Shown here: in pieces, positions 14,069-20,546 of the stretch
Layout: every line of letters begins with the position of its first letter
How positions within the stretch are numbered: the stretch's first letter is position 1
From: a virus
DNA: 27,495 nucleotides
Virus record (IMG/VR): IMGVR_UViG_3300008116_000214
Span: 1 to 27,495 of that record
Direction: 5' to 3' (one strand)
Made by a program: the position numbers and the translations under genes
Notes under the pieces: generated by a model
Told to the model about the DNA's origin: nothing
Databases searched by the model: none
Seen by the model: the letters and a program-made list of their open reading frames with translations, nothing else

Positions 14069-14986
14069 TTATCTACCGTAATGAGCGCGGGGCGGATACT
14101 GTTGTTGTTGCGATAAAGTTTCTTCTGCTAAACGCTGAGTAAACAAAGCGTAAATCTGTTTTGTTGCTGTCTGTGATGCACCGTATGGACGCTTGCTATC
14201 TGTCTCATCAGCCTGTGGGCTAACCTGAGCAGCACGTGCTGGGTCAAGGAATGAGAGCAAACGATAGATAGAGCCAAGAACTACTACATCTTTGCAAGAC
14301 TCTGGTAGTCCAGTCACTGTTGTAAAGACATCAGTGTTAGCACTAAACGCTGCTGGGGCTGTTGCATAGGTAACCTTGACTGTTCTGCCAGGTGTAATGT
14401 AATCACCAATAGTTACTGTCTGTGCTCCCGCACCCCAAGTGGCAACATCTGGAAACGCGTCAAAGTCAAATCGCTTAACGCGAATCCATTCTTTAGATGG
14501 TCCTACTTCTTGCCAGTGCATTGTAATAATATTTTGTATGTTTAAGTTATCTAATTCGTATGTAGTTACTGCAGCATTGTATGTAAATGTAGTCTGCTTA
14601 ACAGCAAAGATGCTGGCTCCGATTGCTCGGATTGTGTCATTGATAGCACGCTTTACTACAAAGCGTGGGAATGTAGGAGCAATAGTTACTTTGCTATCTG
14701 CTGTGTGAGTTGCTGCTGTTGTGCCTAAATAGCCACGTCCGTAAGGAGCAACTGTTGCTGTGTTAGCGACACGGTCATATGAATCTACCCATAGCAACTC
14801 TTCGTCAATCTCAACGATACCCTTGCCCAAAGAGTCAGTAGAACCTAGGCTAAGGACTAGCGGAGACGCAGAGGAAGAAGTAGTTGTTGTTACGGCAGAA
14901 GACAGATAGGTTGTGCGGTCTTGCTGAAATGTATAACCAGATAGATTAATGAGAACTTCATCAATCATATTAGATAGGGTAGTCAT
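14069..14986 (-). CDS. Probable neck/tail adaptor protein, 305 aa
   Basis: The N-terminus (TTLSNMIDEVLINLSGYTF) is a helix found in phage adaptor proteins, followed by a beta insert at 45-100 (IVEIDEELLWVDSY, RGYLGTTAATHTADSKV) and a helical/beta body with ...PESCKDVVVLGSIYRLLSFLDP near residue 230. The layout recalls head-to-tail adaptor or tail-tubular-A-like proteins in short-tailed phages: membrane-free, mixed fold, about 200-300 aa. TAATG couples it to the 88-aa gene. The beta insert resembles the N-terminus of the large fibre encoded just after it. Family assignment is tentative. Confidence 0.6.
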   Translation of the reverse strand: MTTLSNMIDEVLINLSGYTFQQDRTTYLSSAVTTTTSSSASPLVLSLGSTDSLGKGIVEIDEELLWVDSYDRVANTATVAPYGRGYLGTTAATHTADSKVTIAPTFPRFVVKRAINDTIRAIGASIFAVKQTTFTYNAAVTTYELDNLNIQNIITMHWQEVGPSKEWIRVKRFDFDAFPDVATWGAGAQTVTIGDYITPGRTVKVTYATAPAAFSANTDVFTTVTGLPESCKDVVVLGSIYRLLSFLDPARAAQVSPQADETDSKRPYGASQTATKQIYALFTQRLAEETLSQQQQYPPRAHYGR

Positions 14987-15252
14987 TATAGAGTCCTTAA
15001 TGCGTCAACCGCAGATTTGCCAGTAGTTCCAGCAAGTTCATTGCAAACACCATTCAAGTCTTTAAAGGCTGATGGCTGGCGAGATGAACTAACTTTGTAG
15101 TTAAGTGCACCAATGATGCCCTTACCTGCAGTTCCAGCCCACTTGTTTGCAGCACCCTGCTCATCAAGAAACGCAGTTCTTACAGGATATGTTCCGCCAT
15201 TAGCCAGACGATTAAGTTCGGCACATAACGTACTACCAGCAGTACCAGGCAT
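14986..15252 (-). CDS. Small virion-operon protein with internal repeat, 88 aa
   Basis: Two similar segments can be seen: NKWAGTAGKGIIGALN (about residues 36-51) and NELAGTTGKSAVDALR (about 71-86), each preceded by a helix with a conserved Leu and Asn (LCAELNRLANG; LNGVCNELAG). The duplication suggests a two-fold or dimer-forming small structural protein. GGGAGA lies just before its start, and both ends overlap neighbours in TAATG fashion. Its place before the adaptor and fibre genes suggests a minor virion component; no enzymatic motif is present. Confidence 0.65.
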   Translation of the reverse strand: MPGTAGSTLCAELNRLANGGTYPVRTAFLDEQGAANKWAGTAGKGIIGALNYKVSSSRQPSAFKDLNGVCNELAGTTGKSAVDALRTL

Positions 15253-15929
15253 TATTCTCTCCCTTTAGTCATTGCATTGTAATAATGTTCATCAAACGAG
15301 AACCGTTTCATATGTGGCACGGTTGCTCCCGTGTCACACCAGACCTCTACGCCAGCCTTATCGCATAGCGCAAAGAAATATATATCTTCACCAATGAAAG
15401 TCTTTTCAGTTCCAGCCTCTGCAAACATTGCTACGTCAGGAACATTCTCGACTATTTTTTCTACAACGCTTCTGTGCATAAGGACAAAACCCATACCAGC
15501 AGCGCTGACTTTTATAAACTTATCTTTAGGTAACGGATGTATAGGAGAGATACCTATAATCCCGTCTTTCTCTGCAAACTGAAATACTGTTGGTGTAGGA
15601 ACCATTAAAGGTTCCTCTGGGTTTTTAGTTGTAAAGTAAACGCCAGTAACAATAGGATGCTTCTTGGCATCCTTCTTGTTCCACAGTCTTAAGAAGTTTT
15701 CTGGACTGATTACTACATCTGAGTCTACCCAGAGTAGCCAGTCCGATTTGTTCTTTTCGTACCAATATCTAATAACGTACTCACGTTGCCTAGCAATCTG
15801 ATTACCAGAACTACGGATAGTTGATTCAAACTTTATACCTGACTTAAGGAGTACATCTGTAACTCCCTGCATAAACTTGCCATCAACCATTCCGTTATCG
15901 CACCAAGCGATAGATACTGTCTCTTGCAT
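15252..15929 (-). CDS. Glycosyltransferase, GT-A fold
   Basis: A 225-residue protein with the features of a family-2-like GT-A enzyme: VSIAWCDNGMVDGKF at the start, a nucleotide-binding region, the metal-binding D-x-D in LLWVDSDVVI (D69, D71), a loop SAAGMGFVLMHRSVV (143-156) as in processed acceptor sites, GEDIYFFALCDKAG (180-193) carrying the putative catalytic acidic pair, and H206 near the end. It transfers a sugar from a nucleotide donor to an acceptor. Situated within the virion gene block, it may decorate capsid or tail proteins, or alter host surface sugars to block superinfection. Substrate is not readable from sequence. AGGGGA precedes ATG 15929 by only one or two bases. Confidence 0.75.
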   Translation of the reverse strand: MQETVSIAWCDNGMVDGKFMQGVTDVLLKSGIKFESTIRSSGNQIARQREYVIRYWYEKNKSDWLLWVDSDVVISPENFLRLWNKKDAKKHPIVTGVYFTTKNPEEPLMVPTPTVFQFAEKDGIIGISPIHPLPKDKFIKVSAAGMGFVLMHRSVVEKIVENVPDVAMFAEAGTEKTFIGEDIYFFALCDKAGVEVWCDTGATVPHMKRFSFDEHYYNAMTKGRE

Positions 15930-15943
15930 TGTCCCCTGCTTTC

Positions 15944-16099
15944 TTATTTCTTCTTAGCCCTAGCGTTGTCTACTAGATTTGGATAAGGTCGTCCAGCCTT
16001 CTTAGCCATTGCTTTCGCCTTGGTCTTCTGTGCTGGAGTCAATGGTGTTGATTTCTTATTAGGGTTCTTCTTATCCCAGAATGCTTTCTTCTTCACCAT
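15944..16099 (-). CDS. Tiny basic protein, 51 aa
   Basis: ATG 16099 overlaps the end of the preceding gene by seven bases and the frame runs to TAA 15946-15944. The product starts MVKKKAFWDKKNPNKKST and is about one third Lys and Arg, with a helix PAQKTKAKAMAKKAG in the middle and RPYPNLVDNARAKKK at the end. No family is assigned. It is the last of five consecutive lysine-rich genes; DNA binding or charge neutralisation in the capsid is a plausible but unproven role. Confidence 0.7.
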   Translation of the reverse strand: MVKKKAFWDKKNPNKKSTPLTPAQKTKAKAMAKKAGRPYPNLVDNARAKKK

Positions 16100-16350
16100 T
16101 TCACCTTGTCTGCCCAGTACGCAGCAGACATCTTGCCCTTGGCAATGTTCTTTGCGTGACGTGCTTTGAATGAAGCCTGACGTGCCGTTGGCTTTCTGTC
16201 ACCAGTAACACCCTGTTGCCCAAAACGAATTGTCTTAACCTTATTACCCTCTTTAGCCACAACTATGTGTGACTTCTTAGGATGGTTAGGAGTACGCTTT
16301 GGCTTGTTAAAGCCAGAAACTCCTGCTCGTTTTAATCTAGGGTCTGTCAT
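16093..16350 (-). CDS. Small basic protein, 85 aa
   Basis: Residues begin MTDPRLKRAGVSGFNKPKRT and the rest is very basic and polar (HPKKSHIVVAKEGNKVKTIR, RQASFKARHAKN, SAAYWADKVKW). The pattern GVSGFNKPKRTPxHPxKSH with a KGKMSAAYWADKVKW ending is one I associate with a conserved uncharacterised phage family, DUF6321-like, but I cannot verify it here. TAATG overlap with the 70-aa gene. Composition suggests nucleic-acid or virion-surface binding. Confidence 0.7.
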   Translation of the reverse strand: MTDPRLKRAGVSGFNKPKRTPNHPKKSHIVVAKEGNKVKTIRFGQQGVTGDRKPTARQASFKARHAKNIAKGKMSAAYWADKVKW

Positions 16351-16562
16351 TATTTAACAAACCTGCCACCTTGCCAGGTGTATCTTTTACCCTTATATGT
16401 TCCACTGTATACATTAGGGTCTTTGTCAGTAAACTGATTTTCTGGTTTTACATAAGCCAGAGTTGCTTTATCAATATTTAATTGCTCATATGATGTTGGA
16501 CTTGGTGCTGGCTTTGGCTTTGCAGTAATCTTTGGTTTAGGCTTAGGTTTTGGAGTTGCCAT
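16350..16562 (-). CDS. Small Lys/Pro-rich protein, 70 aa
   Basis: The first 25 residues are almost entirely Lys, Pro and Ala/Thr (ATPKPKPKPKITAKPKPAPS), likely unstructured, followed by a short ordered region (YEQLNIDKATLAYVKPEN) and a C-terminal TYKGKRYTWQGGRFVK. Both ends overlap neighbours by TAATG. Low complexity makes family assignment impossible; a role in binding DNA or polyanions is suggested only by charge. Confidence 0.65.
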   Translation of the reverse strand: MATPKPKPKPKITAKPKPAPSPTSYEQLNIDKATLAYVKPENQFTDKDPNVYSGTYKGKRYTWQGGRFVK

Positions 16563-16825
16563 TATTTCTTCTTTCTGTTTAAAGTTTTCTTGTCGTTATA
16601 GCCCTTGATGATTACATCAGCATCTGATGGAATACCCTTTTTGTTCTTGCTTGGAGGGCGCTTGCCCTCTTTAAGAAAGTCATTAAGACCTTTTGGCTTT
16701 GGCTTTAACTTCTTAGGCATAGCAACTGGGTTGCCACGTGTCATATCTTTCTTAGGCATAGCAACTGGAGTACCCTTTAAACGCTGCCTAGGCATTGCAG
16801 ATGGCTTCATTCCCTTTTGTGCCAT
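16562..16825 (-). CDS. Small basic protein, 87 aa, with repeat
   Basis: Two copies of a short motif appear: KGTPVAMPKK and RGNPVAMPKK (about residues 17-26 and 30-39), followed by a Lys-rich tail (KLKPKPKGLNDFLKEGKRPP) with one predicted strand-rich patch DADVIIKGYNDK. The net charge is strongly positive. TAATG overlaps join it to both neighbours. Function is unknown. Confidence 0.65.
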   Translation of the reverse strand: MAQKGMKPSAMPRQRLKGTPVAMPKKDMTRGNPVAMPKKLKPKPKGLNDFLKEGKRPPSKNKKGIPSDADVIIKGYNDKKTLNRKKK

Positions 16826-16968
16826 TACTTCTTTTTCCCCATCTTCTTAATCATTCCGCGCTTGGCTGTCTTCTTGACCATTTTTTTGCCAGTCTTTTTG
16901 GCTTCCATCTTTGCCATAGCCATACCTTTTGATGTGTATGGAAATTCCTTCATTCCTACTTTTGGCAT
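16825..16968 (-). CDS. Tiny basic protein, 47 aa
   Basis: ATG 16968 and stop TAA 16827-16825, overlapping the next start as TAATG; GGGAG lies eight bases upstream. The product opens MPKVGMKEFPYTSKGMAMA and ends in a Lys-rich helix (KMVKKTAKRGMIKKMGKKK). Proteins beginning MPKVG-K-x-F/Y-P-Y-T are familiar in phage capsid-gene neighbourhoods. No function is known; composition suggests DNA or capsid binding. It is the first of the five basic genes. Confidence 0.7.
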   Translation of the reverse strand: MPKVGMKEFPYTSKGMAMAKMEAKKTGKKMVKKTAKRGMIKKMGKKK

Positions 16969-16969
16969 T

Positions 16970-17275
16970 TTATACTCCCAGTTCTTTCATTACTTCGGCT
17001 GTCTTGGTATTTATATCTCTTGCTTTAGGCATAGTGTCTGCATCATAGGCTCTGCCCAAAGTCTCTGATGCTTTATGCGCCTCTTCAACATGGCGCATGG
17101 TTGTACCTGCTGGTTGTATACCTTGTGCTCTAGCATCTCGATATGCAGCCAATTCAGCATTCCATTTTTTATCTGGAACGTCCCGCTTAGCATCTCCAGA
17201 GTTCATCTGAAGACTTAAACCTTTACATCCAAAACAACCTTCAACATAGGTTGGATGCGCTTCCCAGTGTTTCAT
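16970..17275 (-). CDS. Small protein with Cys pair, 101 aa
   Basis: ATG 17275 is chosen because AGGGGAT lies just upstream; the longer frame to 17353 overlaps the preceding gene. The N-terminus has MKHWEAHPTYVEGCFGCKGL, with C15 and C18 in a CxxC pair after a His, and the remainder is helical and charged (WNAELAAYRDARAQGI; MRHVEEAHKASETLG; NTKTAEVMKELGV). A single CxxC could bind metal with the upstream His but is incomplete as a zinc finger. Sits between capsid gene neighbours and the basic cluster; function unknown. Confidence 0.65.
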   Translation of the reverse strand: MKHWEAHPTYVEGCFGCKGLSLQMNSGDAKRDVPDKKWNAELAAYRDARAQGIQPAGTTMRHVEEAHKASETLGRAYDADTMPKARDINTKTAEVMKELGV

Positions 17276-17282
17276 ATATCCC

Positions 17283-17552
17283 CTACTGCGCTGTAAAGTT
17301 TGCTTCTGTAATCCCAACATTGCCAGCAATAAGTGCTGCCTTAGTTGCTTCACTTACTATGTGGTTTCTACCGCCTAGGTAAACTTCTTCGTAATCATTC
17401 AAGTCTTCATCTAGAAGATATCTGGCTTGATGATATGTTCCATTATGTTTGACTATTGTTATACCTCTGTCTAACTTGTAGAAGTAGAACAAGCGATGTC
17501 CACCTGCTGGTCCTTCACGGACTGTTGGTGTTTTAAAAACATACTCTGTCAT
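17283..17552 (-). CDS. Small beta-rich protein after capsid gene, 89 aa
   Basis: GGAGGA precedes ATG 17552. The sequence begins MTEYVFKTPTVREGPAGGHR and is strand-rich (LFYFYKLDRGITIVKHNGTY, RYLLDEDLNDYEEVYLGGRN) with a short helix toward the end. Its position directly after the capsid gene and the beta-rich pattern suit a capsid decoration or head-completion protein, but no signature identifies one. The 61-base gap from the capsid stop contains a hairpin at 17576-17603. Confidence 0.65.
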   Translation of the reverse strand: MTEYVFKTPTVREGPAGGHRLFYFYKLDRGITIVKHNGTYHQARYLLDEDLNDYEEVYLGGRNHIVSEATKAALIAGNVGITEANFTAQ

Positions 17553-17575
17553 GCGTCCTCCTCAATGGACTTACT

Positions 17576-17603
17576 GATAGACAGGGATTGCTCCCTGCCT
17601 ATC
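17576..17603 (-). other. RNA hairpin downstream of capsid gene
   Basis: GATAG (17576-17580) pairs with CTATC (17599-17603) and CAGGGA (17582-17587) pairs with TCCCTG (17592-17597) around a four-base loop, with one A/C mismatch. In the minus-strand transcript the stem follows the capsid stop codon by about ten bases. There is no T-run after it, so it is not a normal terminator; it may slow exonucleases, attenuate, or mark a processing site that makes capsid mRNA more stable than its neighbours. Confidence 0.6.
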
Positions 17604-17613
17604 CGTCAATCAA

Positions 17614-18567
17614 TTAAGCGATTGATGAACCTGATTCGATTCGGTATAGAGCCTCTTCGCGGTAGCGAGCAAAGCCGAGTACGCCGTACCAACCCATTGG
17701 GCGATGACGCATCAACTTGTCAACTACTGGTCCGATGACTGTGTGTGGTTCTTCAGCAACTGCTTCTGCCATTGCTTGCTGTCCAGCAAGAATAGTGCGG
17801 TATACGCGAGCAGATGAAGCACCGTCTGTTGCATTGTAAAGACGTGGAGACTCTACGAAGTATGCACCTTCGTATGTTCCAATCTCTCCTGCCCAGATGC
17901 GGTCTTGTGCAGAACCGTATTGGTTAGGAAGCAACCAACCTGCTGAGCCTGTTTCGGCGCGGAGGTCGTGTGAAACTTCTGGGTGGATACCACACCAGTA
18001 GAGTGAGCCCTTGCGAGCAACTGCCTTGTTAGCACGGAGTTTTGCAACTGCCTTGCGTAGGTTAGCAGATGATAGTGTTGCAGCAGCGGTAACTGTTGCT
18101 GTTGATGTTGCTGTTGAACCTGAGTAGATTACGTTTGAACCGCCACGCAATGTTGCCATTGCTACAGCGTCAATAGAATCTGCAAGGTTGAATGCAATGA
18201 TGTTAGCAATTGCTGGGTCTACATCAGCAAGGCTGAATAGTTCAAGCGCACGTGTTACCAACACTGAGTTACCGTACTCGTTAAGAGTAATGGTTACAGA
18301 TGTTGGTGTTGATAGTGCTACTGAATCTGGGTCAGCATCTTCTGTTAATGCAGTTGTTGCAATTGATAGGTCAACGTACTTCTGTAGAACTACTGTTGAA
18401 CCTGGGATTGATTGGCGTGCTGGACGCTTGTCTGCGACTGAACGAATAAGTGGTTCAGAACGGAGAGCAAACTCCAAAAGGCGGTCATAAGCCTTTTGAA
18501 CTAGACCAGCCGCACCAACTGTACCTCCGAGAGTGGAGGAACCTGTGGATGTATAGGCATTAGCCAT
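17614..18567 (-). CDS. Major capsid protein, HK97-type fold
   Basis: A 317-residue protein with the composition and order of HK97-fold capsid proteins: an N-terminal arm (YTSTGSSTLGGTVGAAGLV), an E-loop/P-domain region with long helices (YDRLLEFALRSEPLIRSVAD), a central VTITLNEYGNSVLVTRALE strand-helix typical of the N4-gp56-like group, and an A-domain rich in Ala/Gly to the C-terminus. It forms the shell around the genome. GGAGG lies directly upstream of ATG 18567, and the mRNA could fold so that this site is displayed in a loop. The gene before it encodes the scaffold, the usual partner. No protease domain is present. Confidence 0.8.
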   Translation of the reverse strand: MANAYTSTGSSTLGGTVGAAGLVQKAYDRLLEFALRSEPLIRSVADKRPARQSIPGSTVVLQKYVDLSIATTALTEDADPDSVALSTPTSVTITLNEYGNSVLVTRALELFSLADVDPAIANIIAFNLADSIDAVAMATLRGGSNVIYSGSTATSTATVTAAATLSSANLRKAVAKLRANKAVARKGSLYWCGIHPEVSHDLRAETGSAGWLLPNQYGSAQDRIWAGEIGTYEGAYFVESPRLYNATDGASSARVYRTILAGQQAMAEAVAEEPHTVIGPVVDKLMRHRPMGWYGVLGFARYREEALYRIESGSSIA

Positions 18568-18570
18568 GTT

Positions 18571-18586
18571 GTCACCTCCAAGTGAC
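18571..18586 (-). promoter_or_regulatory. Hairpin presenting the capsid-gene ribosome site
   Basis: GTCAC (18571-18575) and GTGAC (18582-18586) form a five-base stem around CTCCAA; read in the transcript, the loop is TTGGAG and the stem begins GTGAC, so the Shine-Dalgarno GGAGG is split between loop and stem. It lies four bases before the capsid start codon and may tune translation initiation of the most abundant phage protein. Stem length is modest, so stability is uncertain. Confidence 0.45.
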
Positions 18587-18601
18587 TAGGAACTATGAAT
18601 G

Positions 18602-19078
18602 TTATTGTGAGCGAAGGAAGTCAATGAGTTCTTCTGCGCTCTGAGCGTTTTCTAATCTCATTGTTAATTCATCTGCTCGTTCAGGGGTCATAGCATTCTG
18701 AGTTACAACATCTTGCTGCCTTAAGGTTGCTCGATTAAGTTGCTGCTCTTCATTTACTGGCTCTTCAACTTTTAATCCGAATAAGTCAGCGTTATCATCG
18801 AGCCAGTTTGCAACTGACTCCTCGTTAACATCTTCCAAATCCTTCATAATAAGTCGCGCTGCCTTAGCATTGACGCCCTTCTTTTCTAGGACTTCTTTGA
18901 CAGTACGCTCACGCTGCACCTTGGATAAACCCTCAAGTTGCTCTGTGAGTTCTTTGATACGCTTCTCGTCAGCACGCTTGGCTTTACGTAACTTCTTTAA
19001 CAAGTCACCGCCATCGCCTGCAGAGGTTTCTGTATCTAGGTCGTCTTCGTCTTCTTCATCCCAGTAGTTGTTGCTCAT
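18602..19078 (-). CDS. Capsid scaffolding protein
   Basis: A 158-residue, strongly acidic protein lying immediately upstream of the capsid gene in transcription order. The N-terminus is an Asp/Glu-rich tail (WDEEDEDDLDTETSAGDGGD), followed by a coiled coil (about residues 25-60: LRKAKRADEKRIKELTEQLE), and a C-terminal helical region ending in AEELIDFLRSQ. This charge pattern and size fit internal scaffolds that guide procapsid assembly and then leave or are digested. No protease is present nearby, so exit through capsid holes is likely. The upstream ribosome site (GGGTGGA) is weak, which is odd for a protein needed in bulk. Confidence 0.7.
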   Translation of the reverse strand: MSNNYWDEEDEDDLDTETSAGDGGDLLKKLRKAKRADEKRIKELTEQLEGLSKVQRERTVKEVLEKKGVNAKAARLIMKDLEDVNEESVANWLDDNADLFGLKVEEPVNEEQQLNRATLRQQDVVTQNAMTPERADELTMRLENAQSAEELIDFLRSQ

Positions 19079-19202
19079 AGCAACTGTCCACCCTTCTATT
19101 CGTTGTTAGTCGCAAGCCTCAGTATCCAATCGGGGAATTGGGCTGGCTCTTGCTACCAGTCTTATACGCTGGCGGGGCTGGTTGGTCCGCTCAGGATTCT
19201 TA
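19079..19202 (-). promoter_or_regulatory. Gene-free leader upstream of scaffold gene, with hairpin
   Basis: This 124-base gap is the largest in the late operon and is visibly richer in G and C than its surroundings. It contains the inverted repeat CCAAT (19126-19130) / ATTGG (19137-19141) around a CGGGGA loop, and several CCAG/CTGG segments that could pair. On the minus strand TATAAG (19166-19161) could be a -10 element, though no good -35 lies at the right distance. No Shine-Dalgarno-led ORF fits. It probably holds an internal late promoter, an RNA processing site or a structured leader for scaffold-capsid mRNA. Confidence 0.35.
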
Positions 19203-20546
19203 TTAGATTAAGCCAGATGTTCCTGTGCTTAATGAGCCACGTGTTACACCAGACTGACCAGAGAAGGAAGCAATCTCTTTCTCTGCTAGACGCTGGCGCT
19301 TACGCTGTGCAGAGGCGAGACCCTTGAAGGTCTCTTCTTCTGCCATACCTTGTGTGTATTTAATTCCTTCTTCTTTGTAGATGTCTCCCAGTTTTGATGC
19401 AGTAGGTAGGATGTCTGCAATAGTTGCATATCCCTTACGTGCTGTCTCTAGGTCTACTCCATACTTGGCAAGTTCTTCTGCTGATGCAACATTGGAAGTA
19501 AGTCCCTGTGCAAAGGCTGATGTTCCGATTTCAGCAGATGTAACCTTCTCTTTAAGACGTGGAAGATTCTCTTTAGGATTCAAGAAGTATCCAACTAAGT
19601 CTTCATCTGTAATGTTATAGAAAGAACGGAGAGTAGATTTAACCGCTGGGTCAGCATTGGTAACTCTATCTACGACAGTACTAATTCTGTCTTTAAATTC
19701 AACTGCTGAAATATCAGCACCAATTGCTGCAGCCAATTTAGCCTGACGGGCAACACGGTCTGTGCCAAAGTATCCAGCCTGACCGTATGCCTTAAGAGTC
19801 TCTGAGTAAGAGTTCTCTAGTGCTAGGTACTCAGCCTCTGATAGTACGTTTAGTCCAGCCTTAAGACGCATCTGGTTTCCAGCAAAACGTGTCTGGTATG
19901 CAGGTGTCTGCTTGAGTAGAAGTGTTGCTTGGTTTACACCAATGTCATCCTTCATGTAGCCCTCAATAGTTGAGGCTAAATCTTCTAGACCGTACTGTGC
20001 AAAAATATCTTTTAGCAAAGCAAAGGCATCTCTGCGGTCAGCATCTGCCTGTACTTGTGCTGGTGTTTTTCCACCTATAGGAGAGTCTTCTTCTACTATA
20101 TCTGAACCGCCAGTACCGCCACCAGTATCAGTACCGCCACCAGATGGTGCACCACCTGCACCCTCTGGAAGTGTTCCTGTTTGTGCGTTATAACCCATTG
20201 ATTTAAGAACATCTTTTAGCGCACTGTTAGCGTCTTGCGCTCTTGCTAATAATGTTTTTGCTTCTGCTATTTTTGCTTTATTGCCTGACTTTGTGGCTTT
20301 AGCCAAAGCATCTTTTGCCTGTGAGATACCGTAGTTAGAATCTTTAAGAGCCTTCTGCGCATAGTTGCTATCTACTTTAGAAGTATCTGCAAGGGATGCT
20401 TTGTATGCATTAGATATGTCAGTAGAACTAATTGTTGTTTTCTTAGGCAAAACGTCTGCAACTTTTTTACTAACTGCATTGGCTTTATTAACAGCAGCCT
20501 TCTTGGCTGCCATATCTTTATCTGTTCTATCGTATGCGCCAGCCAT
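19203..20546 (-). CDS. Probable internal virion protein, 447 aa
   Basis: Begins MAGAYDRTDKDMAAKKAAVN with a helical, Lys/Ala-rich N-terminal third (SQAKDALAKATKSGNKAKIA), then a Gly-rich linker (PSGGGTDTGGGTGGSD) near residue 140, then a large helical region with conserved-looking segments (YGLEDLASTIEGYMKDD, ALENSYSETLKAYGQAGYFG). The end is Ser/Gly-rich (GVTRGSLSTGTSGLI). No catalytic motif is seen. The start is in a TAATG overlap with almost no ribosome site, so it is likely made by translational coupling. Together with the 1771- and 404-aa genes it probably forms internal or ejection proteins; the linker and terminal tails suggest flexible packing. Confidence 0.6.
   Translation of the reverse strand: MAGAYDRTDKDMAAKKAAVNKANAVSKKVADVLPKKTTISSTDISNAYKASLADTSKVDSNYAQKALKDSNYGISQAKDALAKATKSGNKAKIAEAKTLLARAQDANSALKDVLKSMGYNAQTGTLPEGAGGAPSGGGTDTGGGTGGSDIVEEDSPIGGKTPAQVQADADRRDAFALLKDIFAQYGLEDLASTIEGYMKDDIGVNQATLLLKQTPAYQTRFAGNQMRLKAGLNVLSEAEYLALENSYSETLKAYGQAGYFGTDRVARQAKLAAAIGADISAVEFKDRISTVVDRVTNADPAVKSTLRSFYNITDEDLVGYFLNPKENLPRLKEKVTSAEIGTSAFAQGLTSNVASAEELAKYGVDLETARKGYATIADILPTASKLGDIYKEEGIKYTQGMAEEETFKGLASAQRKRQRLAEKEIASFSGQSGVTRGSLSTGTSGLI

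Noticed and set aside
16605-17068. Hydrophobic plus-strand open frames opposite the basic gene cluster
   Set aside because: The Phe/Leu/Ile-rich reading is the complement of Lys codons; no ribosome site, and the minus-strand genes form a continuous chain.
16970-17353. Longer 127-codon version of the CxxC protein
   Set aside because: The extra 26 residues overlap the 89-aa gene; ATG 17275 has AGGGGAT upstream.
19103-19327. Plus-strand 74-codon frame across the scaffold leader
   Set aside because: It runs into the antisense of the 447-aa gene and has no ribosome site.
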